NCBI RefSeq assembly: GCF_002159085.1
Contig: NZ_LZRU01000009.1
Span: forward strand, 372,001-436,000
Origin: Thermobacillus sp. ZCTH02-B1
Lineage (GTDB): Bacteria > Bacillota > Bacilli > Paenibacillales > Paenibacillaceae
DNA: 64,000 nt
Direction of reading: 5' to 3'
How positions within the stretch are numbered: the first letter of the stretch is position 1; each line of letters opens with the position of its first letter. Position numbers and translations under genes: made by a program. Below are positions 17,692-27,441 of this stretch, one piece after another. The notes under the pieces were generated by a model. It was given only the letters and a program-made list of their open reading frames with translations, had not been told where the DNA came from and searched no databases.

Positions 17692-18402
17692 TTAAAACTT
17701 CAGCCAATCCGGCGTGATCGAGTTCAGATAGACGGTGATGCGCGTCAACTGGTCCGTGAACAGCGTGATGCCGAGCACGACGAGCAGCACGCCGCCGGTC
17801 TTCATCACCGCGTTCGAATAGCGGAGCAACGCCCGCGCCGATCCGAGGAAGAACGCGAGGATGAAGAACGGTATGGCGAAGCCGGCCGCGTACGCCGTCG
17901 TCATCGCGAACCAGGAGCCGGGCGACGTCGCCTGCAGTCCGAGGATCGCCGCCAGGATCGGCCCGACGCACGGCGTCCAGCCCATCGAGAAGCCGAGGCC
18001 GAAGATGAACGAACCGAGGAGCCCGGCCTTCCTCCCGCCGAAGCGGAACCTGTATTCCCGCATGAGCGCCTTCGGCTGGAAGATGCCGGCCAGGAACAGG
18101 CCCATCAGAATGACGATGAGCGCCGCGATCTGCCGGATGAGATCCGAATGTTCGTAGAAGAAGTCGGCGAACGCGCTGACGCCGTAGCCGAGCGTGTAGA
18201 ACACCACCGAGAAACCGAGCAGGAAGAAGAGCGTGTGCACCGCCATCCGGATCCGCATCTCGCGCGGCTTGCTGCCTTCCTTCAGATCGCTCACCGATAT
18301 GCCCGTGATATAGGACAGATAGGACGGATACAGCGGCAGGCAGCACGGCGAGACGAACGATGCGAAGCCGGCGCCGAGCGCGATCCAGACGTTCAGGTTC
18401 AT
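17692..18402 (-). CDS. ccdA: Cytochrome c biogenesis protein CcdA
   Basis: Six-helix membrane protein that passes electrons from cytoplasmic thioredoxin to extracytoplasmic thiol proteins, needed for cytochrome c and, in Bacillus, for spore thiol-disulfide chemistry. The 236-residue protein has both cysteine sites of the family, FVSPCCLPLYPSYL in the first helix and MGWTPCVGPILAA in the fourth. It begins 21 bases after znuB in the same direction, so it may be read from the znu operon. No ccdB/ccdC or resA homologue is nearby. Confidence 0.93.
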   Translation of the reverse strand: MNLNVWIALGAGFASFVSPCCLPLYPSYLSYITGISVSDLKEGSKPREMRIRMAVHTLFFLLGFSVVFYTLGYGVSAFADFFYEHSDLIRQIAALIVILMGLFLAGIFQPKALMREYRFRFGGRKAGLLGSFIFGLGFSMGWTPCVGPILAAILGLQATSPGSWFAMTTAYAAGFAIPFFILAFFLGSARALLRYSNAVMKTGGVLLVVLGITLFTDQLTRITVYLNSITPDWLKF

Positions 18403-18423
18403 GGCGGAGAACCTCCCTTCGAT

Positions 18424-19230
18424 TTACAGGCGGGGCCTGCGCCTGAAGATGAGCGTCGCGAGCAGGACGGCGATCAGGAGCAGGACGACCGTCGCCCCGG
18501 GCGCAAGGTTCCAGAAGCCCGCGGCGAGCAGACCGGCGAGCATCGCCGCCTCGGCGACGCCGACCGCAAGCAGCGCCGACTGGCGGAAGCTGCGCGCGGC
18601 CAGCAGGCCGCACGCGGCGGGAATCGTCAGCAGCGCGGATACGAGCAGCGCGCCGACGATCTTGATCGAGACGCCGATGACGAGGGCGGTCAGCACGCTC
18701 ATCCCGAGATTGAGCGCCCGGACCGGCAGTCCCCCGACCGCTGCGGCGTCCTCGTCGAACGTCATCAGGAACCATTCCTTGTATTGCAGCGCAACCGCCG
18801 CCAGCACGACGGCCGTCACGGCGGCGATCGCCGTCAGATCCGCATCGTTCAGCGTATAGATGCTGCCGAACAGATAGCTCGTGATGTTCACGCCGAATCC
18901 CCTGTCGAGCGAGAACAGGAGCGACGCGAGCGCGATGCCGCCCGCCATCAGGATCGCGATCGACAGCTCGGCGTAGGTCTTGTACGCCCTGCGCAGCCGC
19001 TCGACGGCGAGCGACGCGAGCAGCGCCGCCGCCATGCCGCCCGCCGCGGGCGACCCGAGTCCGAGCAGGTAACCCGCCGCGACGCCGGCGACCGAGACGT
19101 GCGACAGCGTGTCGCCGATCATCGAGAGCCGGCGCAGCACGAGGAACAGCCCGAGCAGCGGGCCGGAGGCCGCGATCAGCGCACCGCCGATCAGCGCGCG
19201 CCGGAAAAATTCCATCGTCAGCAAATCCAA
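18424..19230 (-). CDS. znuB: Zinc ABC transporter permease
   Basis: Membrane channel of a cluster 9 metal ABC transporter. The 268-residue protein has eight or nine helices with the family motif RRLSMIGDTLSHVSVAG (about 33-49). TTG 19228-19230 is the start (GGGAGGG 10 bases upstream); an ATG five codons in is an alternative. Zinc is inferred from the Zur box before znuA. Order is znuA-znuC-znuB. Confidence 0.92.
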   Translation of the reverse strand: MDLLTMEFFRRALIGGALIAASGPLLGLFLVLRRLSMIGDTLSHVSVAGVAAGYLLGLGSPAAGGMAAALLASLAVERLRRAYKTYAELSIAILMAGGIALASLLFSLDRGFGVNITSYLFGSIYTLNDADLTAIAAVTAVVLAAVALQYKEWFLMTFDEDAAAVGGLPVRALNLGMSVLTALVIGVSIKIVGALLVSALLTIPAACGLLAARSFRQSALLAVGVAEAAMLAGLLAAGFWNLAPGATVVLLLIAVLLATLIFRRRPRL

Positions 19231-19263
19231 GCCGATGCGTCCCTCCCGTATCGGCCCGCCCGG

Positions 19264-20064
19264 TCAGCGGACGAGGGCCGGCTCGTCCGCCTCGCGGCGG
19301 TATGCCCGCAGGCTGTGGGTCAAATCCGTCTCCCCGCAGTCCGTCCGATCATGCGAGTGGCGGACATAGAATTTCAGCCTTCCCGCCACCGCGGCGGGTT
19401 CGCCCTCCAGATAATCGCCCAGCCGGTCCCGGTCATGGGACACCATCAGGAACGTGATGTTGTGATGCCGGTGCATGTGCCGGATCAGATGATAGAAACT
19501 CTCCTGCGTCTCCGCGTCGATGCCGACCGTCGGCTCGTCGAGGATGAGCAGCCCGGGGTTGTTCACGAGCGCGCGCGCGAGAAACACCCGCTGCTGCTGC
19601 CCGCCGGAAAGCATGCCGATCCGCTTGCCGGCCAGATCCGCGATGCCCAGCGCGTGCATCGCGTCCTCCGCCCTCCGGTAATCCTCCTTCGTCAGGCGGC
19701 GGAACAGCCGGTGCCGCCCGTACAGGCCGGACAGCACGACTTCGCGCACCGTCGCGGGGAACAGCGGATTGAACGCGCTCTTCTGCGGCACGTAGCCGAT
19801 CCGTTCCCTGCGCCGGAAACGGCGGGCGGGCTCGCCGAACAGGCGGATCTCGCCGGCGTCCGGCTCGAGCAGACCGACAATCAGCTTGAGCAGCGTCGTC
19901 TTGCCCGCGCCGTTCGGGCCGGTGAGCAGCGCAAAATCCCGCTCCCGCACGGTGAAGTTCAGGTGCTCGATGACCGGGCGCCGCTCGTAGGCGAACGAGA
20001 CGTCCTCAAGTTCAATGACCGGCTGATGGCAGCCGGCGTCGGCCGGACCTGCTCCGGTCGTCAC
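19264..20064 (-). CDS. znuC: Zinc ABC transporter ATP-binding protein
   Basis: ATPase of the zinc importer, 266 residues. Visible motifs: Walker A GPNGAGKTT (about 49-57), Q-loop GYVPQKS, signature LSGGQQQR, Walker B LLILDEPTVG, H-loop VSHD. A C-terminal tail of about 45 residues rich in His, Arg and Asp follows. GTG 20062-20064 with AAGGTG upstream. 60 bases after znuA. Confidence 0.94.
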   Translation of the reverse strand: MTTGAGPADAGCHQPVIELEDVSFAYERRPVIEHLNFTVRERDFALLTGPNGAGKTTLLKLIVGLLEPDAGEIRLFGEPARRFRRRERIGYVPQKSAFNPLFPATVREVVLSGLYGRHRLFRRLTKEDYRRAEDAMHALGIADLAGKRIGMLSGGQQQRVFLARALVNNPGLLILDEPTVGIDAETQESFYHLIRHMHRHHNITFLMVSHDRDRLGDYLEGEPAAVAGRLKFYVRHSHDRTDCGETDLTHSLRAYRREADEPALVR

Positions 20065-20124
20065 GGCGCTTCACCTTCTTCCGGATGCGGAACCGGCCCT
20101 TCCGTCGGCCGGCCGCTTCAAGAT

Positions 20125-21165
20125 TCATTGTAGAGCTTTGATCAGGTTTTGCAAATTTTTCTCCATGATTGTCACAAAATCTTCGCCTGCGGCTTCCTGT
20201 TCGGGCGTCAGCCCCTCGACGGGATTCAGGACGAGCGTCTCCGCGCCCGCCTCCTCCGCCAGCGTGCGCGCGAGCCGGTCCGAGACGAGCTCCTCGAAGA
20301 AAATGTACCGGATGCCGTTCTCCCGCACGAATGCCACGATCCGCTTCAGATCCTGCGCCTTCGGTTCCTCCTCCGGATTGAGCCCCATGACGGCGATCTG
20401 GTTCAGACCGTAATCGCGGCAAAGATAGGCGAACGCGCGGTGGGAGACGACGATGTCCCGCCGGCTGAGGCCGGAAAGCCCGCGCTCGTACGCCTGATCG
20501 AGCGCCTCGAGGCGTCCGGCCAGCGCCCGGTGGTTCGCTTCATAGGCGTCCGCGTGCTCCGGATCGACCCGGATCAGCGCGTCCCGCACGTTTTCCGCCA
20601 TCTTCAGCATCGACTTCGGACTGACCCAGATATGCGGATCGACGGCACCTTCATGCCCGTGTCCGTTCCGGTGTCCGCCCTGTTCATGATCCCGGCCGTG
20701 CGCTCCGGCATCCGGCTCCAGCGGAATGAGTTCGATCCCCGCGCCGGCCTCCGCGATGAGCACGCCGGCGTCCGCCCCGATCCCTTCCAGCAGTTCGTCC
20801 GTCCAACCCTCGAACCCCGTACCGGTGACAAGGAACAGGTCGGCCCCCGCGATGCGCGCCAGATCACGGCTCTTCGGCGTCCAGTCATGCGGTTCCACGC
20901 CCGCCGGCACGAGGTTTGCGACATCCGCGAGCGCTCCGCCGATGCCCGACGCGAGAAAATACAGCGGATAGATGCTCGTCACGACGACCGGTCTGCCGTC
21001 CGCCGCGGAACCGTCTCCGCCGCCGGCTTCCGGACCGTTCGTCCGGGCGCCCCCTGTTCCTCCTCCCGCTCCGCCGCAGCCCGCCGTCAGCATCGCCGCC
21101 GCCAGCAGGGCCGCCGTGAACCGGAACAGCCTGCCATTTCCAAAGCCAGTCCCGGCACGCCTCAT
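20125..21165 (-). CDS. znuA: Zinc ABC transporter substrate-binding lipoprotein
   Basis: Surface lipoprotein that captures Zn(II). The protein (346 residues from ATG 21163-21165) has a signal peptide with lipobox LTAGC, a Gly-rich spacer, and a cluster A-I domain with ligand histidines in VEPHDWTPKSRDL, DPHIWVSP and VVSHRAF. A His/Asp/Gly-rich loop (AHGRDHEQGGHRNGHGHEG) sits between the first two histidines, typical of zinc-binding ZnuA. An ATG six codons earlier (21181-21183) is possible. Zur box 44 bases upstream. Confidence 0.93.
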   Translation of the reverse strand: MRRAGTGFGNGRLFRFTAALLAAAMLTAGCGGAGGGTGGARTNGPEAGGGDGSAADGRPVVVTSIYPLYFLASGIGGALADVANLVPAGVEPHDWTPKSRDLARIAGADLFLVTGTGFEGWTDELLEGIGADAGVLIAEAGAGIELIPLEPDAGAHGRDHEQGGHRNGHGHEGAVDPHIWVSPKSMLKMAENVRDALIRVDPEHADAYEANHRALAGRLEALDQAYERGLSGLSRRDIVVSHRAFAYLCRDYGLNQIAVMGLNPEEEPKAQDLKRIVAFVRENGIRYIFFEELVSDRLARTLAEEAGAETLVLNPVEGLTPEQEAAGEDFVTIMEKNLQNLIKALQ

Positions 21166-21208
21166 GTCGCAAACCACTCCCATCCCGCTGCTCTTTCTCT
21201 TAATCGTA

Positions 21209-21225
21209 ATCGTAACTATTACGAT
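21209..21225 (-). promoter_or_regulatory. Zur box before znuA
   Basis: Minus strand ATCGTAATAGTTACGAT; its core TCGTAATAGTTACGA differs at one base from the Bacillus Zur consensus TCGTAATNATTACGA. An extra half-site TCGTAAT overlaps it at 21204-21210. The zur gene itself is at 24040-24477. Confidence 0.88.
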
Positions 21226-21263
21226 GTAAGTATATCCGTCCCCCTCCGGGCTGTCAACAAGAA

Positions 21264-21309
21264 ACGGGCAGGCCCTCCGCCCGGAAAGCGGCGGTCACGG
21301 CCTGCCCGT
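21264..21309 (-). terminator. Terminator after metG
   Basis: An 11-bp stem (21264-21274 with 21299-21309) with inner GC pairing, followed on the minus strand by TTTCTTGTT. Confidence 0.7.
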
Positions 21310-21328
21310 ATCCAAATCCATGCTCCCG

Positions 21329-23673
<2,345 letters not shown>

Positions 23674-23679
23674 TCCATT

Positions 23680-23709
23680 ATCCTACCGGATCACGGCCCG
23701 CCTTGTCAA
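23680..23709 (-). promoter_or_regulatory. Promoter of the metG T-box leader
   Basis: A perfect TTGACA (23704-23709), 18 bases, TAGGAT (23680-23685). Predicts a leader of about 320 bases before metG. Confidence 0.7.
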
Positions 23710-23793
23710 GCCGCCGGTCCGGCCGCTCCGGAACGCACGGTGCGGAAAGCTTACGCCCCCCGGTTCGCCCCGGCGGGGATGACGTCGGCCTGT

Positions 23794-24021
23794 TCAGCGC
23801 GGTTTCCTCGGCGGCGGCACGGGATCGATGCCGCCCGGATGGAACGGATGACAGCGCAGGATGCGCCGGATCGCGAGCCAGCTTCCGTACAGCGCGCCGT
23901 GCGTCTCGATCGCTTCGAGCGCGTATTGCGAGCAGGTCGGATGGAAACGGCAGGTCGGCGGCTTGAGCGGCGAGATGAAGCGGCGGTAAAACAGAATGAA
24001 CGCCTTCAGCACCGCGCGCAT
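23794..24021 (-). CDS. yidD: Membrane protein insertion efficiency factor YidD
   Basis: Small (75 residues) amphipathic protein with the YidD pattern [28 protein letters not shown], two conserved Cys, and [10 protein letters not shown] at the end. YidD helps YidC insert membrane proteins. It follows zur by 18 bases, so the two are probably one operon. Confidence 0.94.
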   Translation of the reverse strand: MRAVLKAFILFYRRFISPLKPPTCRFHPTCSQYALEAIETHGALYGSWLAIRRILRCHPFHPGGIDPVPPPRKPR

Positions 24022-24039
24022 GTCCGGTCCATCCCGCCG

Positions 24040-24477
24040 TCAGCGGCCGTCGGCGGCCGCCGCCTCTTCCTTCGCGCAGGCGCCGCAGTAGCCGAACACT
24101 TCGAACTTGTGCTTCACGATGACGAAGTCGTCGGGCACGACCGTCGCCTCCATCGGGCAGTGGGTCAGCGGATACGTCTTGCCGCAGTGCAGGCAGATCA
24201 GATGGTGATGATGGTCGTGCTCGCGGCAGTGCAGTTTGAACTTCACGCCGTCCTCGAAGACGACCTGCTCCAGCACGCCCAGCTCGTCGAGCAGCCGCAG
24301 ATTGCGGTAGACGGTATCGAAGGAAAGGCCCGGATAGAACCTCCCCATGTAGTCGTAGACGTCCTTCGGCGACAGATAGCCGGGAGTGTCGGCGAACAGC
24401 TTCGCGAGCGTCCGCCGCTGCTCCGTGATGCGCAATCCCCGGCTCGCCATCTTCCGAATGATGTCATCCGTGTTCAA
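24040..24477 (-). CDS. zur: Fur family regulator, likely Zur
   Basis: Zinc-sensing repressor of the Fur family, 145 residues. The DNA-binding part includes PGLSFDTVYRNLRLLDELG, and the metal region has CREHDHHHHLICLHCGK, CPM and HKFEVFGYCGAC. The two CxxC pairs give the structural zinc site. The SFDTVYRNL and HKFEVFGYC stretches resemble B. subtilis Zur more than Fur or PerR, and the nearby Zur box-controlled znuACB supports this. Fur or PerR cannot be fully excluded from sequence reading. Confidence 0.85.
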   Translation of the reverse strand: MNTDDIIRKMASRGLRITEQRRTLAKLFADTPGYLSPKDVYDYMGRFYPGLSFDTVYRNLRLLDELGVLEQVVFEDGVKFKLHCREHDHHHHLICLHCGKTYPLTHCPMEATVVPDDFVIVKHKFEVFGYCGACAKEEAAAADGR

Positions 24478-24560
24478 GGGTCCGACCTCCGGAAGGGTTG
24501 CTCCCTTCCATCATGCCCGAAAACGGCCGCCGCGTCAAATCCGCGTTCTCCGCGGTCCCC

Positions 24561-26540
24561 TCACGACCGTTCTTCCGGCAGCGGCTCGAACAGGAGGGCA
24601 ATCGGCAGGTTGCTGCCGTTTGCCGGCGTGAACAGCAGCTCGACCGTCTCGGCGTAGTGGCCGGTCCGGTGGAGCACGACGGCTTCTCCCTGATGTTTCA
24701 GGATGCTGCCCTTCGTCACCTCAACGATCCGGCCGTTCACGGCGAACGCCCCCGAGTAATGGCCGCCGCGCGGATTGAGCGAGATGAGCGTGCGCGGCGC
24801 GACGTTCAGCTTCAGGCGATACAGCACGCCATAGTTCCCGAGGTTGAGCTCGTTCAGCCCGGTGTTGTCGTCGATGCCGTACAGGTACGGATCATATTTG
24901 CCGTCGCCGAACACGAGCCGCTGCTTCGTCCGCCCGAGCTGGCCGGCGACCGTGATCGTGCGGTCGGCGTAGTCGAAGGTGCCGCGCACGTGGACGCCGT
25001 CGCGGTCCAGAACCGGAAGCGTCTCGAGCGACTTCAGCGGATCAACCCCCTCCGGCACGACCACGATGCGATAGCGGATCGTTCGGTTCGATTGAATCTC
25101 CGCATAGGCGGAGATGACCTGATTCGGCTTGAGCGGCGCGGCGGACAGCTTGTCGGCCAGCAGCACGACGGATTCCTTGGGCGGGATGCGCACCGTCTCG
25201 CCGGAGACGCCCCGGCTGACCGCGTCGAGATAGCGGACCGTCGACATCTTGCCCGCGGTCGCCGAATAGGTGGCCGGTCCGCCGACGCCGTGGGCGCCGA
25301 CGGCCACCTCCGCGGCGGCGGAATCGACGTTCGTCGCGATGAGGTACATCTTGACGTTGTGCGGCATCGAGCTCTGGTTGTAGATGAGGAGCCGCACCCG
25401 GCCGTTCTGGACCGTGTCGTACGCGACGCCGACCGACTTCAGGAACTCCGGACTGTTGCTCTTGAGCAGCCGCATGTCGCCCTTCTCGATCTGGTACTCC
25501 ACCGGTTCGAACGTCAGCGCCTCGCCGGGCGAGATCGCATATTTTTCGCCGATCCCGGTGAACAGCCGGTAGTACTCCTCTCGCGTATACAGCACTTCGT
25601 CCAGGATCGTGATCGTCTTCGACACCCGATGCGTCAGGCCGTGCCGGTCTTCCACTTCCAGCTCGATCCGCTTCTCGCCGGGCTCGAAGAAGACCTGCTC
25701 GTTGCCGGTCCAGGTGCGGCGGACGATCGCGTTTTCGTCGTCCCTGCTGAGATCCGTATAGTGCACGGGCTCGCCGATCCGGTACGCCTGCTTGTCGGTC
25801 GTGAAATCCGCGACCGGCGGAAGATTCGGCGGCAGCACCTTCACGGTGACCGAATAAGGCTCGCTCCAGCGGCCTTCCGCGTCCATCACCCGGCGCGTCA
25901 CGGTATAGGTTCCGGGTTCGGGAAAAATGTCCCGACGCCCTTCCCAGATTTCCTGTACGATCTCAAGTCCCATCGGATGGCTCGCCCTGTCCGTGTAGAC
26001 GACCTGAGTCTGTCCGGCGTGGATTTCCTCCGGCCCGATCTCGAATGCGGCGATCGGTCCGGTGACGCCCCATTGGAGCGTAATGCCGCCGCCGGACATC
26101 CCGATCCGGGCTCCCGTTAGGTTCGCCCACGTCCGGAGCGGCACCATCATGTAGCCGTTCCGGATGAAGGACGGCCCCGCAGCCTGCACGTCGGTACCGT
26201 TCACCTTGACGACCGGGCTTCCGTCCCGGAATCGGAACTCGAGCGACTCCGATTTCACCACCGTTTCCCGCGTGTTCGCATCATAACCGATCTTGAAACC
26301 GAACATCGGCGCGATCGATTTGAGCGGGACATACACCCTGCCCTCCACGTAGACGACAGGTTGCACGCTCCGGATTTCCTTGCCGTCAAACCGCATGATG
26401 TCGCTGTCCCTGGCCAGCTCCAGCACGTGAACGCCGGCCGGAGGCAATTCGGCGCGGACGGATGCGGCGGGAAGGAACAACATGAAGGCGATGATCGGGA
26501 GGATGGCAATGACGAACGGTTTGTGCTTCGCGTGTTTCAT
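24561..26540 (-). CDS. Secreted protein with stalk (copper amine oxidase N-like) and PKD-like domains
   Basis: A 659-residue exported protein. A signal peptide (1-30) is followed by two stalk-type beta units (about 50-160; VEGRVYVPLKSIAPMFG, NGYMMVPLRTWANLTGA), an unassigned stretch, a PKD-like domain (about 245-315; PPVADFTTDKQAYRIGEPV) and a C-terminal half (about 340-659) of beta-rich sequence I do not recognise. There is no SLH domain, LPXTG motif or lipobox, so anchoring is unclear. AAGGAG lies before the ATG. It stands alone between zur and a small membrane-protein gene. Stalk domains of this kind are common in Paenibacillaceae envelope proteins; no enzymatic motif was found. Confidence 0.75.
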   Translation of the reverse strand: MKHAKHKPFVIAILPIIAFMLFLPAASVRAELPPAGVHVLELARDSDIMRFDGKEIRSVQPVVYVEGRVYVPLKSIAPMFGFKIGYDANTRETVVKSESLEFRFRDGSPVVKVNGTDVQAAGPSFIRNGYMMVPLRTWANLTGARIGMSGGGITLQWGVTGPIAAFEIGPEEIHAGQTQVVYTDRASHPMGLEIVQEIWEGRRDIFPEPGTYTVTRRVMDAEGRWSEPYSVTVKVLPPNLPPVADFTTDKQAYRIGEPVHYTDLSRDDENAIVRRTWTGNEQVFFEPGEKRIELEVEDRHGLTHRVSKTITILDEVLYTREEYYRLFTGIGEKYAISPGEALTFEPVEYQIEKGDMRLLKSNSPEFLKSVGVAYDTVQNGRVRLLIYNQSSMPHNVKMYLIATNVDSAAAEVAVGAHGVGGPATYSATAGKMSTVRYLDAVSRGVSGETVRIPPKESVVLLADKLSAAPLKPNQVISAYAEIQSNRTIRYRIVVVPEGVDPLKSLETLPVLDRDGVHVRGTFDYADRTITVAGQLGRTKQRLVFGDGKYDPYLYGIDDNTGLNELNLGNYGVLYRLKLNVAPRTLISLNPRGGHYSGAFAVNGRIVEVTKGSILKHQGEAVVLHRTGHYAETVELLFTPANGSNLPIALLFEPLPEERS

Positions 26541-26676
26541 CCTTTTCTACTCCTTCGCAATCCGCGCTTTATTTTCCGGCACAACACAATAGACGCCATA
26601 TCGATGAAAAGGTTTCGCTGCCGTGCCCGACAAAATCATGCAGGCGCACGGCGGCCGGACGACGCGCAAGAGGAAA

Positions 26677-26716
26677 GCCCCCGCCGCCGGAGCCTGCGCT
26701 CCGGGCCGACGGGGGC
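26677..26716 (-). terminator. Terminator after the 68-residue membrane protein
   Basis: GCCCCCG (26677-26683) pairs with CGGGGGC (26710-26716) around an inner CCGGAG/CTCCGG stem, followed on the minus strand by TTTCCTCTT. Confidence 0.6.
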
Positions 26717-26739
26717 GACGTGCCGCGCGCGGACGGCGT

Positions 26740-26946
26740 TCAGACGTACCACCGGTCGAGGATCAGAAAGAAAATGATCGCGCTGACGACAGCCCCTCCG
26801 AACGAAATCCAACCCGCGCGGAACCGCTGCTGGAACATGCGGAGAATGCCGAGGCTGAGCAGCGAGAAAATGAGCAGGATGAATACGCAGCCGAGAATGA
26901 ACAAATCGGCAGGAATTTGCGATACGTCGGTTACGGTCAATGGCAT
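26740..26946 (-). CDS. Small two-helix membrane protein, unknown
   Basis: A 68-residue protein with membrane helices at about 13-35 and 48-65 (LFILGCVFILLIFSLLSLGIL, FGGAVVSAIIFFLILDRWYV). GGGAG lies only 3 bases before the ATG; a TTG two codons in (9-base spacing) is an equally good start. It has its own downstream terminator. No family recognised. The 292 bases upstream to the YjcZ-type gene hold nothing else that I can support. Confidence 0.6.
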   Translation of the reverse strand: MPLTVTDVSQIPADLFILGCVFILLIFSLLSLGILRMFQQRFRAGWISFGGAVVSAIIFFLILDRWYV

Positions 26947-27238
26947 GCACTCCCGGGTTCCGGGCCGCCGGAACGGGTTCCGCGGTCCCGTGTTCTACCC
27001 GAAATTATAGCGGATTCGTACGCCGTTCCGCTACGGGACGGCCCCTCCGAATTGTATCCGATATGTGACAATTCTATGCAGCGCGGACCCGAGGCGGATG
27101 CATCCGGGTGTCGTCCGCCCATCCGGGCGTTCGCGCAAATCCGCCGCAACCCGGACAAATGTCCAAAAGTCGCGGCGTCCGGGGGCATAGACTGCAACTG
27201 TGATCCGGGGATCACACGAATAACCGACGGGAGGGACA

Positions 27239-27349
27239 ATGTTCATGAGCTACGCAGGCGGTTACGGCGGTTTCCTGAAGACGAGCACCGGTGTCATCCT
27301 GGTTCTCTTCATCCTGCTGGTCATCGTGCTGCGCTCCGGCTGGTTCTGA
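27239..27349 (+). CDS. YjcZ family sporulation-associated peptide
   Basis: A 36-residue peptide with a Gly/Tyr-rich start (MSYAGGYGGF) and one hydrophobic helix (STGVILVLFILLVIVLRSGWF), the pattern of YjcZ-type peptides found in sporulating Bacillales. GGGAGG lies 4 bases before ATG 27239-27241 and 10 bases before a second ATG two codons on; either could be used. A strong terminator follows 13 bases after the stop. Function unknown. Confidence 0.78.
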   Translation: MFMSYAGGYGGFLKTSTGVILVLFILLVIVLRSGWF

Positions 27350-27361
27350 CCGGCCGAAGCG

Positions 27362-27408
27362 GGGCCGCGCGGAACGGGACCTCCCGCCGCGCGGCCCGCG
27401 GTTTTTTT
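27362..27408 (+). terminator. Terminator after the YjcZ-type gene
   Basis: An 11-bp stem GGGCCGCGCGG/CCGCGCGGCCC (27362-27372 with 27387-27397), followed by GCGG and seven Ts. Confidence 0.88.
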
Positions 27409-27441
27409 CGGACGCCGAAGCAGCAGGCGCGGCCGGACGGC

